Shown here: positions 34,035 through 45,789 of the stretch, one piece after another
How positions within the stretch are numbered: position 1 is the first letter of the stretch
How the letters are laid out: each line of letters opens with the position of its first letter
Assembly (NCBI GenBank): GCA_022559845.1
Contig: CM040117.1
Coordinates: 78,901,731-78,965,730 of the forward strand
DNA from: Amorphophallus konjac
Taxonomy: Eukaryota; Streptophyta; Magnoliopsida; Alismatales; Araceae
Direction of reading: 5' to 3'
Length of the DNA: 64,000 nucleotides
The notes under the pieces: model-generated
Told to the model about the DNA's origin: nothing
Database searches by the model: none
The model's input: only the letters and a program-made list of their open reading frames with translations
Translations under genes and position numbers: made by a program

Positions 34035-36334
34035 CTCGGGTTGACTACACACTTTTGTTATGGGATGGCTGTGATCTCTACATGTTATCTTCCTTTTCTT
34101 GATCCCATCTTATGTATTTTCATTTTATTGAGTCTTATCATATGTACTTTCTTTTTATTGAGTCTTGGTATCTAGTTTATTTCTCTTATTTTGTGTAATT
34201 GGGCCTTAGTACCTTAGTGTGGGCCTAATGGGTTGAGTCTAGGACTTGTTGAGTCTTTTATCTTAATGTCAAGGTCATTGTGGTCATGTAAAAGATGGTT
34301 GCCTATATATAGGCCCATCTCTCCTCATGTACTCAACTTTTGATGAAATTTGAAAAGCATTTCTACTACCTCTTATTACCTCTCACTCTCTCTCTCCCTC
34401 TCTCTCTCTCTCCCCAAGGGGAGTTCGCCACTTTCCCTCTCTCCTCTTTCCCCAACCAACCTCCAACTCCCACCCACCCCCATTAAGACTCCCCACTTCC
34501 CATAGCTATCTTTACTCACCCCCCCTAGTCCCAAGGGGAATCTTCCCAACCCCAACACATTCTTTCCCATTCCAACACAATCACCCCTCTTCCCCACACC
34601 ATTCCCCAACTCCCTAGGCCATTTTTGAATTTGAAATCCTTCCCTCCCTTGCCTTGACCGCCCCTCTCCACTCCCCCTTAGGCCAAGTTCGCCCCCCTCA
34701 CCTCCTCTCCCACTCACCCCCTCTCTTGTGCACACCCACCTCTCCACCACCACCTCTTGCAGCTCCAGCCCTCTCCACCTTCCCTGCCCCACCAGAACCC
34801 CTTGGAAGCCCTAACCACGTCCCTCCCCTCTCCCAAACCCTCAGCCATCACCCCCAAGCTGTGCTAACTCCCTTTGCCCCTCCCCTTGTTCTTGCAAGTT
34901 GCAGCTTCAAGTAGCAGGTCGCAGGCAGCAGAGTGAGGCCCTGAAGTCGCGTCATCCCCGGCCGCTCCCTGCTCCTCCTGGTGGCAAGGCCTACATCTCT
35001 GGAAAGGTCGTCCAGAGAGCTTCCAAGGCGAGGTGGTTTCGTCGGCATCCGAGCTCCGAGCAGTCCACAGCAGCCATTCTCCCGCGACCTCGCAGAAGCT
35101 CTCAGGCAGGGAACCAGAGCTGCAGTCACAGTCCGACCACGGCTTCCTCCCTGAAGATCTGAGCGCCATTTTCGGAGGGCTGAAACTACTACCAGTTAGC
35201 TGTCATCTCCAAGAAGAAGGACTTCATTCGGCCTCCGGAGCTTCCAGTTACCATTTTCTTCGTCGGGGTGTGTCGTCTGCCCCCTGTGGGTCCAGGTTTG
35301 ACCTGTCCCTGCTTATCCGGCTACCTCGCTCTTCTCCGACCTCCGATTGGGGCCCCGTCGATTCCTGCTCGAAACTACTCCGACCACGATCACGTCACCA
35401 GCCAGGCTCGCCTCATTTGGAGTTCAGGAGCGTCCGTGGTGCCATCTGCAACTCGCTGTACCTGTTCTGCACCAGCCAGAGGAAGAAGTTGCTGACCTGT
35501 TCCAGTCGCCGGCCCGACCAGCCCTGAGTTCCAGAGCTCCTGCCAAAATTCAGACACCATCCCCGTCCTGTTGGGGAACTTTTGGCGCAGGTTTCATCAA
35601 GATCCACGCTCTGTGGAATTTCTGGCAACATCAACACCGCCCCACTGTCCGGCGAATTTGCAGATTGGCAGAACCGGCGGGGTTCGACAAGTCGGGTTCC
35701 TTAGCTTAATTCCCCACCCCGCTTGGCCGGCTGAAGGCCCCTCCCTGCGTGGAGGTAGTTTTGAATGTAATAAGCCTAATCCCCACCCCAAGATCACCCC
35801 TCCTGCGCGAGGCGTAGTGTTGTACACCTTTGCATTTTCAGGTCAAGCTACATCGCCGCGGCGATCGGGTGTATACCCTCGCCTCCCGGCGCGCCCTCGT
35901 CTCCGAGCGGGATCGGTGTCTTCACACCGATCAGGTGAGCCACTGATACTAACCTTGATAGCCTTACTTCTGCAAGTTTAGTATTGCTTTGATTGCTCGT
36001 CGGACGGTGAGAAGAGGGTCCGTTCTTGTATGTTCATTTGTTGGTGCCCACCGCGGGCCGTGAGAGAGTGCCACCCAAACCCCGCCTTGCGGGCCAGCCG
36101 CCCACTAAGTTGGGAATCCTAGACTCTTTGGGGTCAGCCTAAGCCAACTAAGTCCATTAGACTCATTGGGTCTCGCCTCGGACCCTTGCCATCATCCCCC
36201 GGCCCCGCCGGGTGATCGCGTGTGCCGTGTAAGTAAGACGCTATTGTGAGAATCATTGAGTGCTTGTATGCTTGTGAATCTAGGTCCTAGGTTGTTCATT
36301 ACATATTTAGTCATCCTTGGGCTGTGCCACATCA
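34004..36334 (+). repeat. Chromovirus 3' LTR
   Basis: 2331 bases, nearly identical to the 5' LTR. Differences seen include C/T at the fourth base, GCTATG/GTTATG, CATGAT/CTTGAT, a one-base C-run change, CCCTGTCAA/CCCCGTCGA and GTGGATC/GTGAATC. Confidence 0.95.
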
Positions 36335-36390
36335 TCTCTTCAAAGCCTCATCATTATCTTTGTCGTCATCTCTGTTTGTAGAAGATGAGT

Positions 36391-36399
36391 CTTATATAT
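36391..36399 (-). promoter_or_regulatory. TATA box of Sirevirus A left LTR
   Basis: Minus strand ATATATAAG; the intact copy is at 45556-45564. The chromovirus lies 52-56 bases downstream in element sense, so it separates this promoter from its own leader. Confidence 0.65.
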
Positions 36400-36619
36400 C
36401 TTCAGTTAGGGACCCACGAGCTCACCTACTTGGCATGTGGAGGGAACATTCCCGCCAAAAGATTCCAGTAAGGTTTCAGTCACTTGTCCAATTCTGAGCA
36501 CTGTATCTTCCCTCGTGGCAGTCCTTTTTCAGGGACGGTCTACCTTGGATCATGTGCCATCATTAAATATCTCGAGCAGTTGACCTGTTGACATGTCGAA
36601 ACATACGATGGTCAAACAG

Positions 36620-37490
36620 ATATGAATATTGCACAGACTTGCCAAAAGAGTGTTCGATAGTTCATAAAGCTCACCTGGGAAGATTTAGTATGCACAAACT
36701 TAATGCATTCATTTACAGGTTCTACATAAGCCATCAGTGTGCACAAAGAAGTATGCATATACTTATTATGGCCGAAGGGCTAGAAGATGCACAGACTTCG
36801 CATAGCACAAAAATTAGATATGCACCGACTTAGTTGCACGAAGTGCACGAGTGCACGGACTTTGATTTCACTCGCACAAAGTGTGCACAGACTTAATAGA
36901 GTATAGAACGAATGTGAATAGACTTGCGGTGCTTGTAGCGAGACATGCACAGACTCATTCAATGCATAAAGAAAATATGCACAGACCTAATCCCAACAAA
37001 CATGAAACGATGCACAAACTTAAATGCTCGCAGCAACAAAAGTTGCACAGACTTATGTGCATGCAGCAACGAGAGTTGCACGGACTTGGTGAGCACACGA
37101 TGGACTTGCGCCAAATGCGAGGATGTATGAAATGTTGCTTGCACCGAGTTCGGTCTTGCACACGCCAAGTGTGCACAGACTTTGTGTATGCAAGGAACAA
37201 GAAGATGCACTGACCTTAAGTGTGGAATGAACATGAACTTCACTGAATTAGCATGAACGAGAGGAAAACATGCACCGACTCTGAGTGTAAATGACTGAGA
37301 CATATATCGCCATTATCTGGCAGATAACGTGGTATGCACAGACTCAACAAAAAGGTGCACTGACTTTCTATACACTAGAGACAGAACACGCACCGACTTT
37401 TAATGCGTGAACAAAATATGCATGGACTTCTTATGCGACAGATGTAAGTTGCACAGACCTTGTATACAGAATGATGCAACTATGCATAGA
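36620..37490 (-). repeat. TGCACAGACTT motif array in U3, left LTR of A
   Basis: About thirty copies of TGCACMGACTT or near matches at irregular 15-50 base spacing, upstream of the TATA box in element sense. Open frames here (such as 36881-37213) are by-products of the repeated word. Confidence 0.85.
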
Positions 37491-37557
37491 CTTAATCATA
37501 TATGTAAAGATCAAATGCAAACACATTTATATATTCTAGTCTTACATGACTCATATA

Positions 37558-37612
37558 TTGTCATTATCAAAACCAAGGTTCCAACAATCTTCCCCCTTTT
37601 TGATGATGACAA
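37558..37612 (-). other. Inverted repeat enclosing PPT/LTR junction of A
   Basis: TTGTCATTATCAAAA (37558-37572, LTR) faces TTTTGATGATGACAA (37598-37612, internal): 15 bp with one mismatch. The loop of 25 bases contains the LTR edge at 37586 and the polypurine tract (minus strand AAAGGGGGAAGAT). Confidence 0.8.
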
Positions 37613-37979
37613 CTATAAGTCATGTATGTTTTATTTGCTAACATTCATAACAAAGTTACCATACAAAGTAAACCATGCATTCAACACAAACATGTATTCA
37701 ACACAAACACACAAACATGCAACACAACATAGCATTTCTGTGTACTGTAAGAAGATACAAGGTAGTGTTTGAGTGAAAAATATCATTCAACATTATCTTT
37801 ACATCAAAAAATTCTCCATCCAACAACACTGACCAACAGACTAGGAAAACTGTAAAACTGTCTATCCCTCTCATTCACACATTCCACCACATATTCTCAC
37901 ATTCCATTCCACCACAATATTCTCCCCCTTTGTCATTATCAAAAATGGGGAACTAAATGAAATCAGTGACCTCGGTAAC

Positions 37980-40530
37980 TCCCCCTGTCTCTTGGATGAT
38001 GTGCAGAGCTGGAACCAGGGGTTGAAAGTCTGTTCAGCACAGAGGTGTGATAATCTCTAATGGAGTCTGACAGCTCATCTAGTCTTCGATGCACTGTGCT
38101 CCCCAGTCTGTCCACTAGGGAGGTGGTAGAATCTTGTGTTGTGAGAGTTTACTTAACATTCTCTGAGAGGGTCTGCAATTGAGACTGGACAACGTTAAAC
38201 TTGTTAATGATTTCAGGCTGACTGGCTGCAACTTTGTGCAATGTACTCTTTATCATTTCAAACTCAATCTTAAGATCAAAAGTGTGGCTAAGAATTTGAG
38301 CCAGCTTGCTGAAGGTTGAGAGTTGGGTATCTTGTATTTTGCTTACCATGTCACCAACTCTATTGCTGACACTCATGAGAGATTCCAAAATATCTTGAAC
38401 TGCTGCATCAGTTCTTTGTTTAGCAGTCATAAACTCAATCCATTAAGCTTTCACAATCCTCTCCAGATGTTGCATTCTGGCATCTACTCTGTCTAGTTGA
38501 AGGGTATTGAACATAAACTGTTTATTCATCAATTCATTTTGATTCAGCACTATCTCAGTCAGATTAGACAGCATTTGTGCAATGTTAGACTCAGCATTAG
38601 TTCCAGGTGAACTAAATGTAGAGGCACTAGAGTCTGGAATTTTAGTATGGTACGCATGCTGCTGTTCAGGAGATGGAGGGGGTGGTATACTAAGACTAAT
38701 TACTCCCCCGAAATGTGGACCATATTCAGGAGCTGGAGTAAATGACATTCTTGGATACATTCTGTACTGAGGAGCAGGACCCATAACATATCCTTGTGTG
38801 TCTTCCTCAGCTACCCCTAGAGCTGGAGCAATTGGTTGCTCCTATGGAACTTCTTCAGTAGATACTTGAGCTCCCTGTGGTTCATTCTCCTGTTCATTGA
38901 CCACTGACTCTGCAATTTCTTCATATACCTGTTCATCAACTTCTTTCATTATCTGTGTGATCATTTCAGCTAGAGACTCTTCTTCCCTTTCCTCTTCTTG
39001 AGGAATTTCATTTCTTTCCTATTCCACACTTGCCTCTTGTTCTTGCTGGTCTTTATAATGTTCCTGTTCAGATTGTACTACAAATTTATCAAACAACTGG
39101 CTGATGTTTTGATCCAATTGCTGTGTTATTTGAGCATCAGTTATATTTAGCTCATGGACTTCTTGTTCTAATAGAAGGTCCTTGAGATTCTTTTCAGCAG
39201 GCTCAGCAGCAATCTCTTCTTATTGTTCAGCAGCTGATTGACCTCTTTCAGCTGACACAAGAGTGGTTTCTTCAAGATGAGCTTGAGGATGCTGTTCTGA
39301 TGATGTGTCAACTTTAATTTTCTTTTTCTTCTTCAAAGGAGTTGGGTCCTCTTCTTCTGACTCTTCTTGATATTTTCCTAGACTGACCTGAGGCTATTCA
39401 CTATGTTCTTTGGCATCTTTCACTTTACTGCCTTTGGATGATTTCAACCTTAAGTACTTGTTAATGAAATCTAAGTTGTAAATATTTACCTTGGGAATAT
39501 CTTTTGAGAATTCCTTTTCTAGTGGAATTTTCATTTTTCTGAAGATGGCTGTCAACCGAGCTGCATAAGGTAAATTTCTTTTTGACTCCTTGAATGTGCT
39601 CATTATCTGGATCATAATTGCTGGTAGACAAATCTTGATACCCTTGAGCAGGCAAAAGAGAATAAATCTCTGAGAATCAATCACTCTCCCTCTACCTCCA
39701 ACTTGTGGAGTTATTATAGTTGTAATGATATGATGTAGCAATCTTTTATAGGGGAAAATTTACAAGCATTGAACTGAGTGAGATAAGTCTGTGTCTTAGG
39801 ATCTCTGGGGTCTCTAGGTAGTTCTGAAATGAGGGTGTAGGCCTCATGCAAATTTATATCGAATTCACCTTCTACTTCCCCTCCTTCTAGAATTCGAAAG
39901 ACCTTATGTAGAAAATGCCTAGACAAATCAATCTTTACCCCTTTAACTACATGCTGAACCCTTGACTTTTCAGAGTCACAACTCATATTGCAGTAAAATT
40001 CCACGAGCAGTCTAGGATAATATGTCCTATGCTTACTCAACAATTTCTTCCATTTTTGGAACTCAAAAATTTCCAATAATTCAGGGAATTCAGAAATCAT
40101 AGGTTGATCATCGAAATCTACGTACCGTGGAAGCATGATCTTTCCTGCTTCCAATATCACCTCAACATGTGTAGAAGACTTAGTAGGGACCGCTTCTACT
40201 TCAGATTCATCCTTAGCAGCTTCTGAAGCAACAGTCTTGCGCCGCTTGGAGGAGTTTCTTCTACCTTTCCTTTCCCTTTTTCTTTCTTTTGTTGAGATAC
40301 CTCTTTAGGCACATCTGTTGGCAACTGCTCTTTCTAGGAATCCTCCACCTGAACTTCCATCTCCTTCCTCTTCCCTTTTTCTGATTTTTCCTGAATCGGT
40401 TCCGAAGATGCTCTCTTCACATGTGACTCCTTTGATTTGCACTTATAGCATTTAGCCACATCGGTCTTTATTGCTTGAGGAGGCAGCGGCTGTTGCTCTT
40501 CTGTGCCATTCTTCTTCCCTTAACTCATGG
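37980..40530 (-). pseudogene. Degraded ORF region between lost pol and 3' LTR of A
   Basis: Open segments in shifting frames on the element strand: 39714-40160 (PRYVDFDDQPMISEF, LVEFYCNMSCDSEKS, VKGVKIDLSRHF), 39394-39741, 38443-38784 (Pro- and Gln-rich, then helical) and 38149-38430 (a predicted coiled-coil-like stretch, SNRVGDMVSKIQDTQLSTF). The 40 kb end is Lys/Glu/Ser-rich. The first segment loosely resembles plant transposon-associated proteins in the 'putative plant transposon protein' group, and the position after pol is where Sireviruses may carry an extra (env-like) ORF. I cannot assign a function. Stops and frame changes show it is not translated as one protein now. Confidence 0.5.
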
Positions 40531-42659
40531 CGGACAGAGAAGACATGGTAGAAGAAATGAGGAGAGAAGGAATGAACGAGATGAGAAGAGGGATGACTGG
40601 AGAGGCAGGCTTGCTGGCTGAACTCTAGAGAGGAGGACACGAGAGCGGGAGGTCACTTCGGTTTCAAAGGAGAGGGTATGATTGTAAAGCAGGTAGGGTT
40701 ACGTATATAAGAGACACTGCCAACTTTACCAATATTCAACAGTTAATACCCAAACTACCCCTTACTTTAAAATAAAATGCCTTTCTACACAGAAATGCGA
40801 TTTTCGGCATATGAGATTATATCTTAACATGTTATTCTCCGCAATTTATCCTTATGAATCAATGGAAATGAAACAACTTAATCAAGGAAATAACCCAGTC
40901 AAAGAAATCCTTAATCTTACTATCCCCTTTCATTAGCCAATTACTGATTAAAAAACCAATTTTTATATTGACCTTAAATCGGTATAAATTTAATGAAGGA
41001 ACCATAGGGTCAACCATATATTTCATTGATCTTTTGCACAATTTTGATTGAACATTTCAGTATAGCTGCACCTTTTTACTCAAGGAAGCATGTTGATCAA
41101 ACACTAAAGTCCCTTGTTACTCAGTGCAGTTTACCTTTATGTTTCATAATTTTTGAAAAGAAATAACATTAATTATCATGACTTGACCTCTGAATTTCTT
41201 TGAGACAGATGGTCAGTTTCTCAAATAAAATGCCATTGCTCTGCCACAATCAATTTTTCATTTAATGGCGTATTCCAAGGTCCTTTATTAGATTTTTCTT
41301 TAGACTTGACTTAAAGACGATATAAACCTCAGAATTCCTATCAGATTAGCTTATTACTAAGAACTTTCAGATTTTAGATTCCTTACTGAGCAGTTTCCAA
41401 TTTGGACTATTTTAAGACCATTGAGGTATCATTCAGGGTTAATTGTGAGAGCTTTTAAGAAAAGATTTAATATTCATATACTTAAAGTCACATCTCAGTT
41501 AAGATCAGTAATTTTGTTCTTAGTTCATGGTGATCTCAGTAGTTAATTATTGAAGATAAGTAAAGGTGACAGTGATCAGATTTTACTCCCCCTGACTAGC
41601 ACAATCTATGAATCTTCTTTAAAGATAGATGTGGAGAAGAGAAGAAGACAATGAACAAAGTGATGTAGGTAAATACCACTCATGAGCAGGGTTAAGACTC
41701 AAGGCCAGATAGCATAGATCCTAAAGCACAATCTTAAATACCAACATCAGATGGCCATTCACTCTTATAACCCAGCAATCATTTAGTCTTGTGGAAAGTT
41801 AGTGCATCCAAAAACTCAATCCTCAACCAATTGACCTCTCAACTTATATCAGACTCAAGCAGACTTCAAAGACTATATCATAACAGCAGCACCTTATAGC
41901 TCAGCAAGCATCAGAGACTGACTGTCTAAGCAGCAATACATCATTAACCCAAACATGCAATCAATCTTTGATAAGTTCAGCTCCCCCTCAGAACGTGCAG
42001 AGATATCAAACAATCACTATTTGATTTTCTTAAAGTACACAGATATGTATGTGTTCTACATGAGCATGCACAGACCCATATTTGTCATGACACAGAAGAC
42101 TGCACCGACTTCATCTGACTTGAGGCAAGGGATGCACCGAGTTTGTATGCATGTAGCTAATGAGTGCTCCGACCTTGCTACACATATGGGAAAAGTCTGT
42201 ACAAACTTTGACTTGCATTTTATGCAACTATGCACGGACCTAGTGAATGCACACCGACTTGCACGCGTGCAGCCACAATACTTGCACCGACTTTGTGAAC
42301 ATACTAGCTAAGCATGCACTGATGTAATATGCAGACACGTTTGACTGTGCACAGACTTGGTAATGCAATGTGCAAGTGTATCTATTTGATAAACTAAGAA
42401 ATCATGCAGATGGATGCATCAACTTATTATCATGAATTACATTCATCAACATGTATAAAAAATTGCATCAATTAATAGCATGAATCAGTGGATTGACATT
42501 GATCACAGTAGAGACGCAATCTGATCATGTATGCATTACTAATTAAAAAGAAGACAAGATAAACAAGAGAAGAGAGTGGGGTTGACTGACCTTTGTGTGC
42601 CTTGATTTTATTACCCCTTATTTCCTTCTTCAAGGCACACCTGCAAGTTAAAATCATTT
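40531..42659 (-). other. Element A interior where pol should be, no coding region
   Basis: About 2.1 kb without any reverse transcriptase or integrase sequence on either strand. It contains an island of the LTR-type word TGCACMGACTT (42060-42370). Confidence 0.7.
42060..42370 (-). repeat. TGCACMGACTT island inside element A
   Basis: Around ten copies (TGCACAGACC, TGCACCGACTT, TGCACGGACCT) lie well outside the LTRs, in the space left by the missing pol. Confidence 0.65.
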
Positions 42660-44512
42660 TACAAATTTGGGGACTCAAGAGCTCTTGGGTCCTGTCAGTT
42701 GAGTAACGCCTCTAGCAGGTTCACTCCATGATCTCCAAACCTTTCTATCATTAAATTTCATAGCATGGCAGTCATTCACATCTTTCTTGACAGAATAAAC
42801 ATGGTATTTTTGTGGGTGGAAATTAGTGCTCCTTTTCACATCCCAGCACTCAAAGGCACGATGGCCAACTTTACCTCACTCAAAACATGCAGGAGTTTTT
42901 CTATTAAAGGCAGTTTTATTCACAGGGAAATTCTTAGGTTTTGAACTACCTCTTCTTCCCTAGGCATCCCAGCAGTGGGATGCAACATGGCCCAACTTCC
43001 CACAGTGGATGCAATGGATTTTCTTCTTTTTATTGAATGCATGGGGTTTATCATGAATTTTTTTAGCATTCAATTCATCTTGTTCCATTATTCTAAACTC
43101 ATGCACTTGATGGCCTAGTTTGCCACAATAATGACATGAAGTGATTCTTGTGTGTGCATGTGAATGCATGGGGAAATGTTTTGTAACATGCACTTGTTCA
43201 TGACATTTTTCAGAACCAGATGAAATCATAACAACATCAGATGAAGCTTTGGCTTTCCTTTTGCCTTCAACCTTTTTCTGTTTTCCTCCATTTTTTAGAT
43301 TTTTATCTTGATTTTCAGTCCTCTTAGCAGTAAACTGGAAAACATGTGTAACAGAACTAGAAGCCAAAGATTTTTGATTTTTATCAACAAGATCCTTCTT
43401 ACCTCCAGGATTATATCCTAACCCTTCCTTTTGATAACTTATTTTGGCACCGAGGATCTTGTTTAGATTATCTTTTCCTTGAACAAATTTTGACAGTGAA
43501 TTTTTAAGGTCCTGAATTTCAGAATTCAAGGAAGTGATGTTCAGTTCATAGCTAGCAATCTCAATTTCATAGGAAATTATCTGGTGATGCAATGCATCAT
43601 TTAGATTTTTAAGTTTATTATTTTCTTGAACAAGTTCCCGTTCCCTTTCAGCATCAGCTTCATTCAATGCACATTTTCCCTTTTCAATAGACATCCACTT
43701 TTCAGACATTACAACATTCAGAGCAATCAGACGTTTATTTTGATCTTTTAACTTGCAGTTTTCTTCAATCAATATGTCTGAATTAACATTTTTCAATTTT
43801 TCAACCAATTTTTGCTCTGTCGATTCTAATTCCAAACCTCTATTCCTCAGATCTTCTATCTCTTCTTTAAGAGACTCAACTTGTTGCTCTTGCAACCTAA
43901 GCTCAGATAGGAGATCATTATTCAACTTCTTAACAGAATCATAATTTTTGCATGCATTCTCACATCTTTTCAAACTATCTTTTAAATTGGCATTTTCACA
44001 TTTCAATTCTCTTATTTCATATAACATGCTCTTTTCATTTTCTTCATTTCACGTTTTTCAGATTTGTAACTATCAAGCAAATTGTCATACATCTAAATCA
44101 ATTCATCTAATGAATTTTGTTCTGATTTGGAGTTTACCTTTGTTGACGAGTCGTCAGACTGATCACTGCTGTGATCCTTTGTCATAAGGCACTTATGATT
44201 ATCTTCACCATATCTGAAAGTCAGCTCATCCATCAACTCCTTAGCATTCCTGCACTCATCCAAGCATGAAAGTACATTAGCCTTTATCGCCCCTTTCAAC
44301 ATTTCCAGGGCCTTTCTATTTTCAGCATTCATCATCTCGTGACCAATATTCCAGTCTGACTTATTCACTGGAATATCATATGGTCCATATTCAATTAAAA
44401 CCAGCAAATTCGAATCTACGGAATTCATGTGATCCCTAAACTCTTTATGCCAGTCAGAGTAATGTAATCCATCGAACAAGGGAGCAACTAACTTAGACTC
44501 CATGGCAAACAA
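42660..44512 (-). pseudogene. Sirevirus gag of element A, broken
   Basis: Copia-type capsid gene. From Met 44512: N-terminal gag core with LVAPLFDGLHYSDWHKEF and MLKGAIKANVLSCLDECRNAKEL, stopped by TAG near 44093. A long coiled coil follows in another frame (44027-42960), then the GLGYNPGG motif and zinc knuckles: CHYCGKLGH with the last Cys replaced, and an intact CIHCGKLGHVASHC. Further downstream the same reading, interrupted by stops, gives a third knuckle with its second Cys codon turned into TGA (near 42880) and then GPKSS*VP, where Sireviruses usually have a GPK..WVPK motif at the gag-protease boundary. Sequence beyond that point is not pol, so the deletion begins right after gag. Confidence 0.85.
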
Positions 44513-44610
44513 ATGAGATGCAAGAAACTAGATACTCAGTAGAATCAACTAATGCACTGGAAGACAGCAGGATCCACTACAGATCGTTGGATCTGATGAA
44601 TCAGTGAACC

Positions 44611-44622
44611 GCTCTGATACCA
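44611..44622 (-). other. Sirevirus A primer-binding site
   Basis: GCTCTGATACCA, the complement of the iMet PBS, two bases from the right LTR start at 44625. Confidence 0.95.
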
Positions 44623-45004
44623 ATTGTTGAAACATGTGGTACGCAGAAATAGATCCAAAGGGGGGGTGATTGGATCTTTTTAAAATATTGCCCAACAAAA
44701 ACTATGAACGAGCTTCTAAAAACTGATTGAAAGGATCACCACCTAAGACACCTAGAAATCAAGTCTTCTATTAAACCAGTGAGCAAACACTTGACATGCT
44801 AGCACATGATCAAGGAACGACAACACGTATATAATCCAATGAGTTCAGGGTCCACCGAAGCTGACATCGAATAGAGTAAATGGCACTCAAGCTAATAGTG
44901 AACCAAGCCTGTGAAGGAGAAGGGACATAGGGAACAACCACACAAATGCAAACCACTGCACACAGAATTTTTAGGTGGTTCGATCCTTCTGACCTACGTC
45001 CACT

Positions 45005-45223
45005 CCACACTCAACTGAGTGTGGCTTCACTACTGACTAACAGCTTGCCGTTGATCCACAACTTCAAGGAATTCCTTCCCTACAATCTACTGAGCGTTAT
45101 AGCTTCGCTTTCCAGAGGAATCCACCTCTGTTGCTAAGGATTACAGCTTTACATGTCCATAGAAATCCTTCTCTGCAACCGTTGAGGATTACAACTTCAC
45201 TTGTCCAGAGAAATCCTTCTCTG
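45005..45223 (-). other. Leader hairpins in right LTR of A
   Basis: Arms CCACACTCA/TGAGTGTGG (45005-45024), GTTG/CAAC (45050-45062), AAGG/CCTT (45066-45077), CAGAGG/CCTCTG (45113-45130) and CAGAGAA/TTCTCTG (45206-45223), within tandem units of about 48 bases. Confidence 0.75.
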
Positions 45224-45555
45224 CAACTGTTGAGGATTACAGCTTCACCTCTGCTGACACATAGCTTGAGTAACCAGAGTTTTAAGACAAAGCAAACGAA
45301 AATGGAAAACCAACAACTAGACTGAACTGTAGCTCAGGACAATGAGAAGATCGGCTCTGGTTCTGAACCAAGAGACCGATGAATACAACTCTCGGTTCCT
45401 TCTTCTTTCGATCTCTCTCTTGTCTCTCTCGCAGATCTTCTCTTTTAGCTTGTATCTCTCTGCTGCACACTCTAATTCTTTTCTAACTCTTTCTGACCTT
45501 CTCTTCAAAGCCTCATCATTATCTTCATCGTCATCTCTGTTTGCAGAAGATGAGT

Positions 45556-45564
45556 CTTATATAT
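45556..45564 (-). promoter_or_regulatory. TATA box of Sirevirus A right LTR
   Basis: Minus strand ATATATAAG. This is the promoter that would have driven the full element transcript. Confidence 0.65.
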
Positions 45565-45789
45565 CTTCAGTCAGGGACCCACGAGCTCACCTACTTGGCA
45601 TGTGGAGGGAACATTCCCGCCAAAAGATTCCAGTAAGCTTTCAGTCACTTGTCCAATTCTGAGCACTGTATCTTCCCTCATGGCAGTCCTTTTTCAGGGA
45701 CGGTCCGCCTTGGATCATGTGCCCTCATTAAAGATCTCGAGCAGTTGACCTGTTGACATGTCGAAACATACGATGGTCAAACAGATATG

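Larger units (their letters stand above)
26672..36334 (+). mobile_element. Complete chromovirus (Ty3/Gypsy) LTR retrotransposon
   Basis: 9663 bases: 5' LTR 26672-29000, PBS 29003-29014, one gag-pol frame 29109-34034, short polypurine tract, 3' LTR 34004-36334, flanked by TCTCT duplications. Comparing the LTRs by eye I count five substitutions and four single-base indels in 2.33 kb. At a commonly used grass rate (1.3e-8 per site per year) that is of the order of 0.1 million years, with large uncertainty. The frame is unbroken and the catalytic residues are present, so it may be able to move. It inserted into the 3' LTR of element A, about 50 bases downstream of that LTR's TATA box. Confidence 0.95.
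25790..37586 (-). repeat. Sirevirus A, left (3') LTR, split by chromovirus
   Basis: The two pieces 25790-26671 and 36335-37586 join to a sequence that matches the right LTR throughout, including the join (CTGACCTTCTCTTCAAAGCC at 45494-45513). The uninterrupted right LTR is therefore a record of the empty site. Confidence 0.9.

Noticed and set aside
34376..34792. 138-residue Gly/Arg/Glu-rich open frame (minus)
   Set aside because: It is antisense to the CT-rich leader of the chromovirus 3' LTR and is repeated, with a break, in the 5' LTR.
36881..37213. Cys/His-rich small proteins in the LTR of A
   Set aside because: The Cys-Thr-Asp-Leu pattern is a translation of the repeated word TGCACAGACTT, not a protein family.
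36620..37490. Spaced repeats that could look like a CRISPR array
   Set aside because: The repeated word is only about 11 bases, its spacing is irregular, it is in a plant LTR, and it recurs in the partner LTR.
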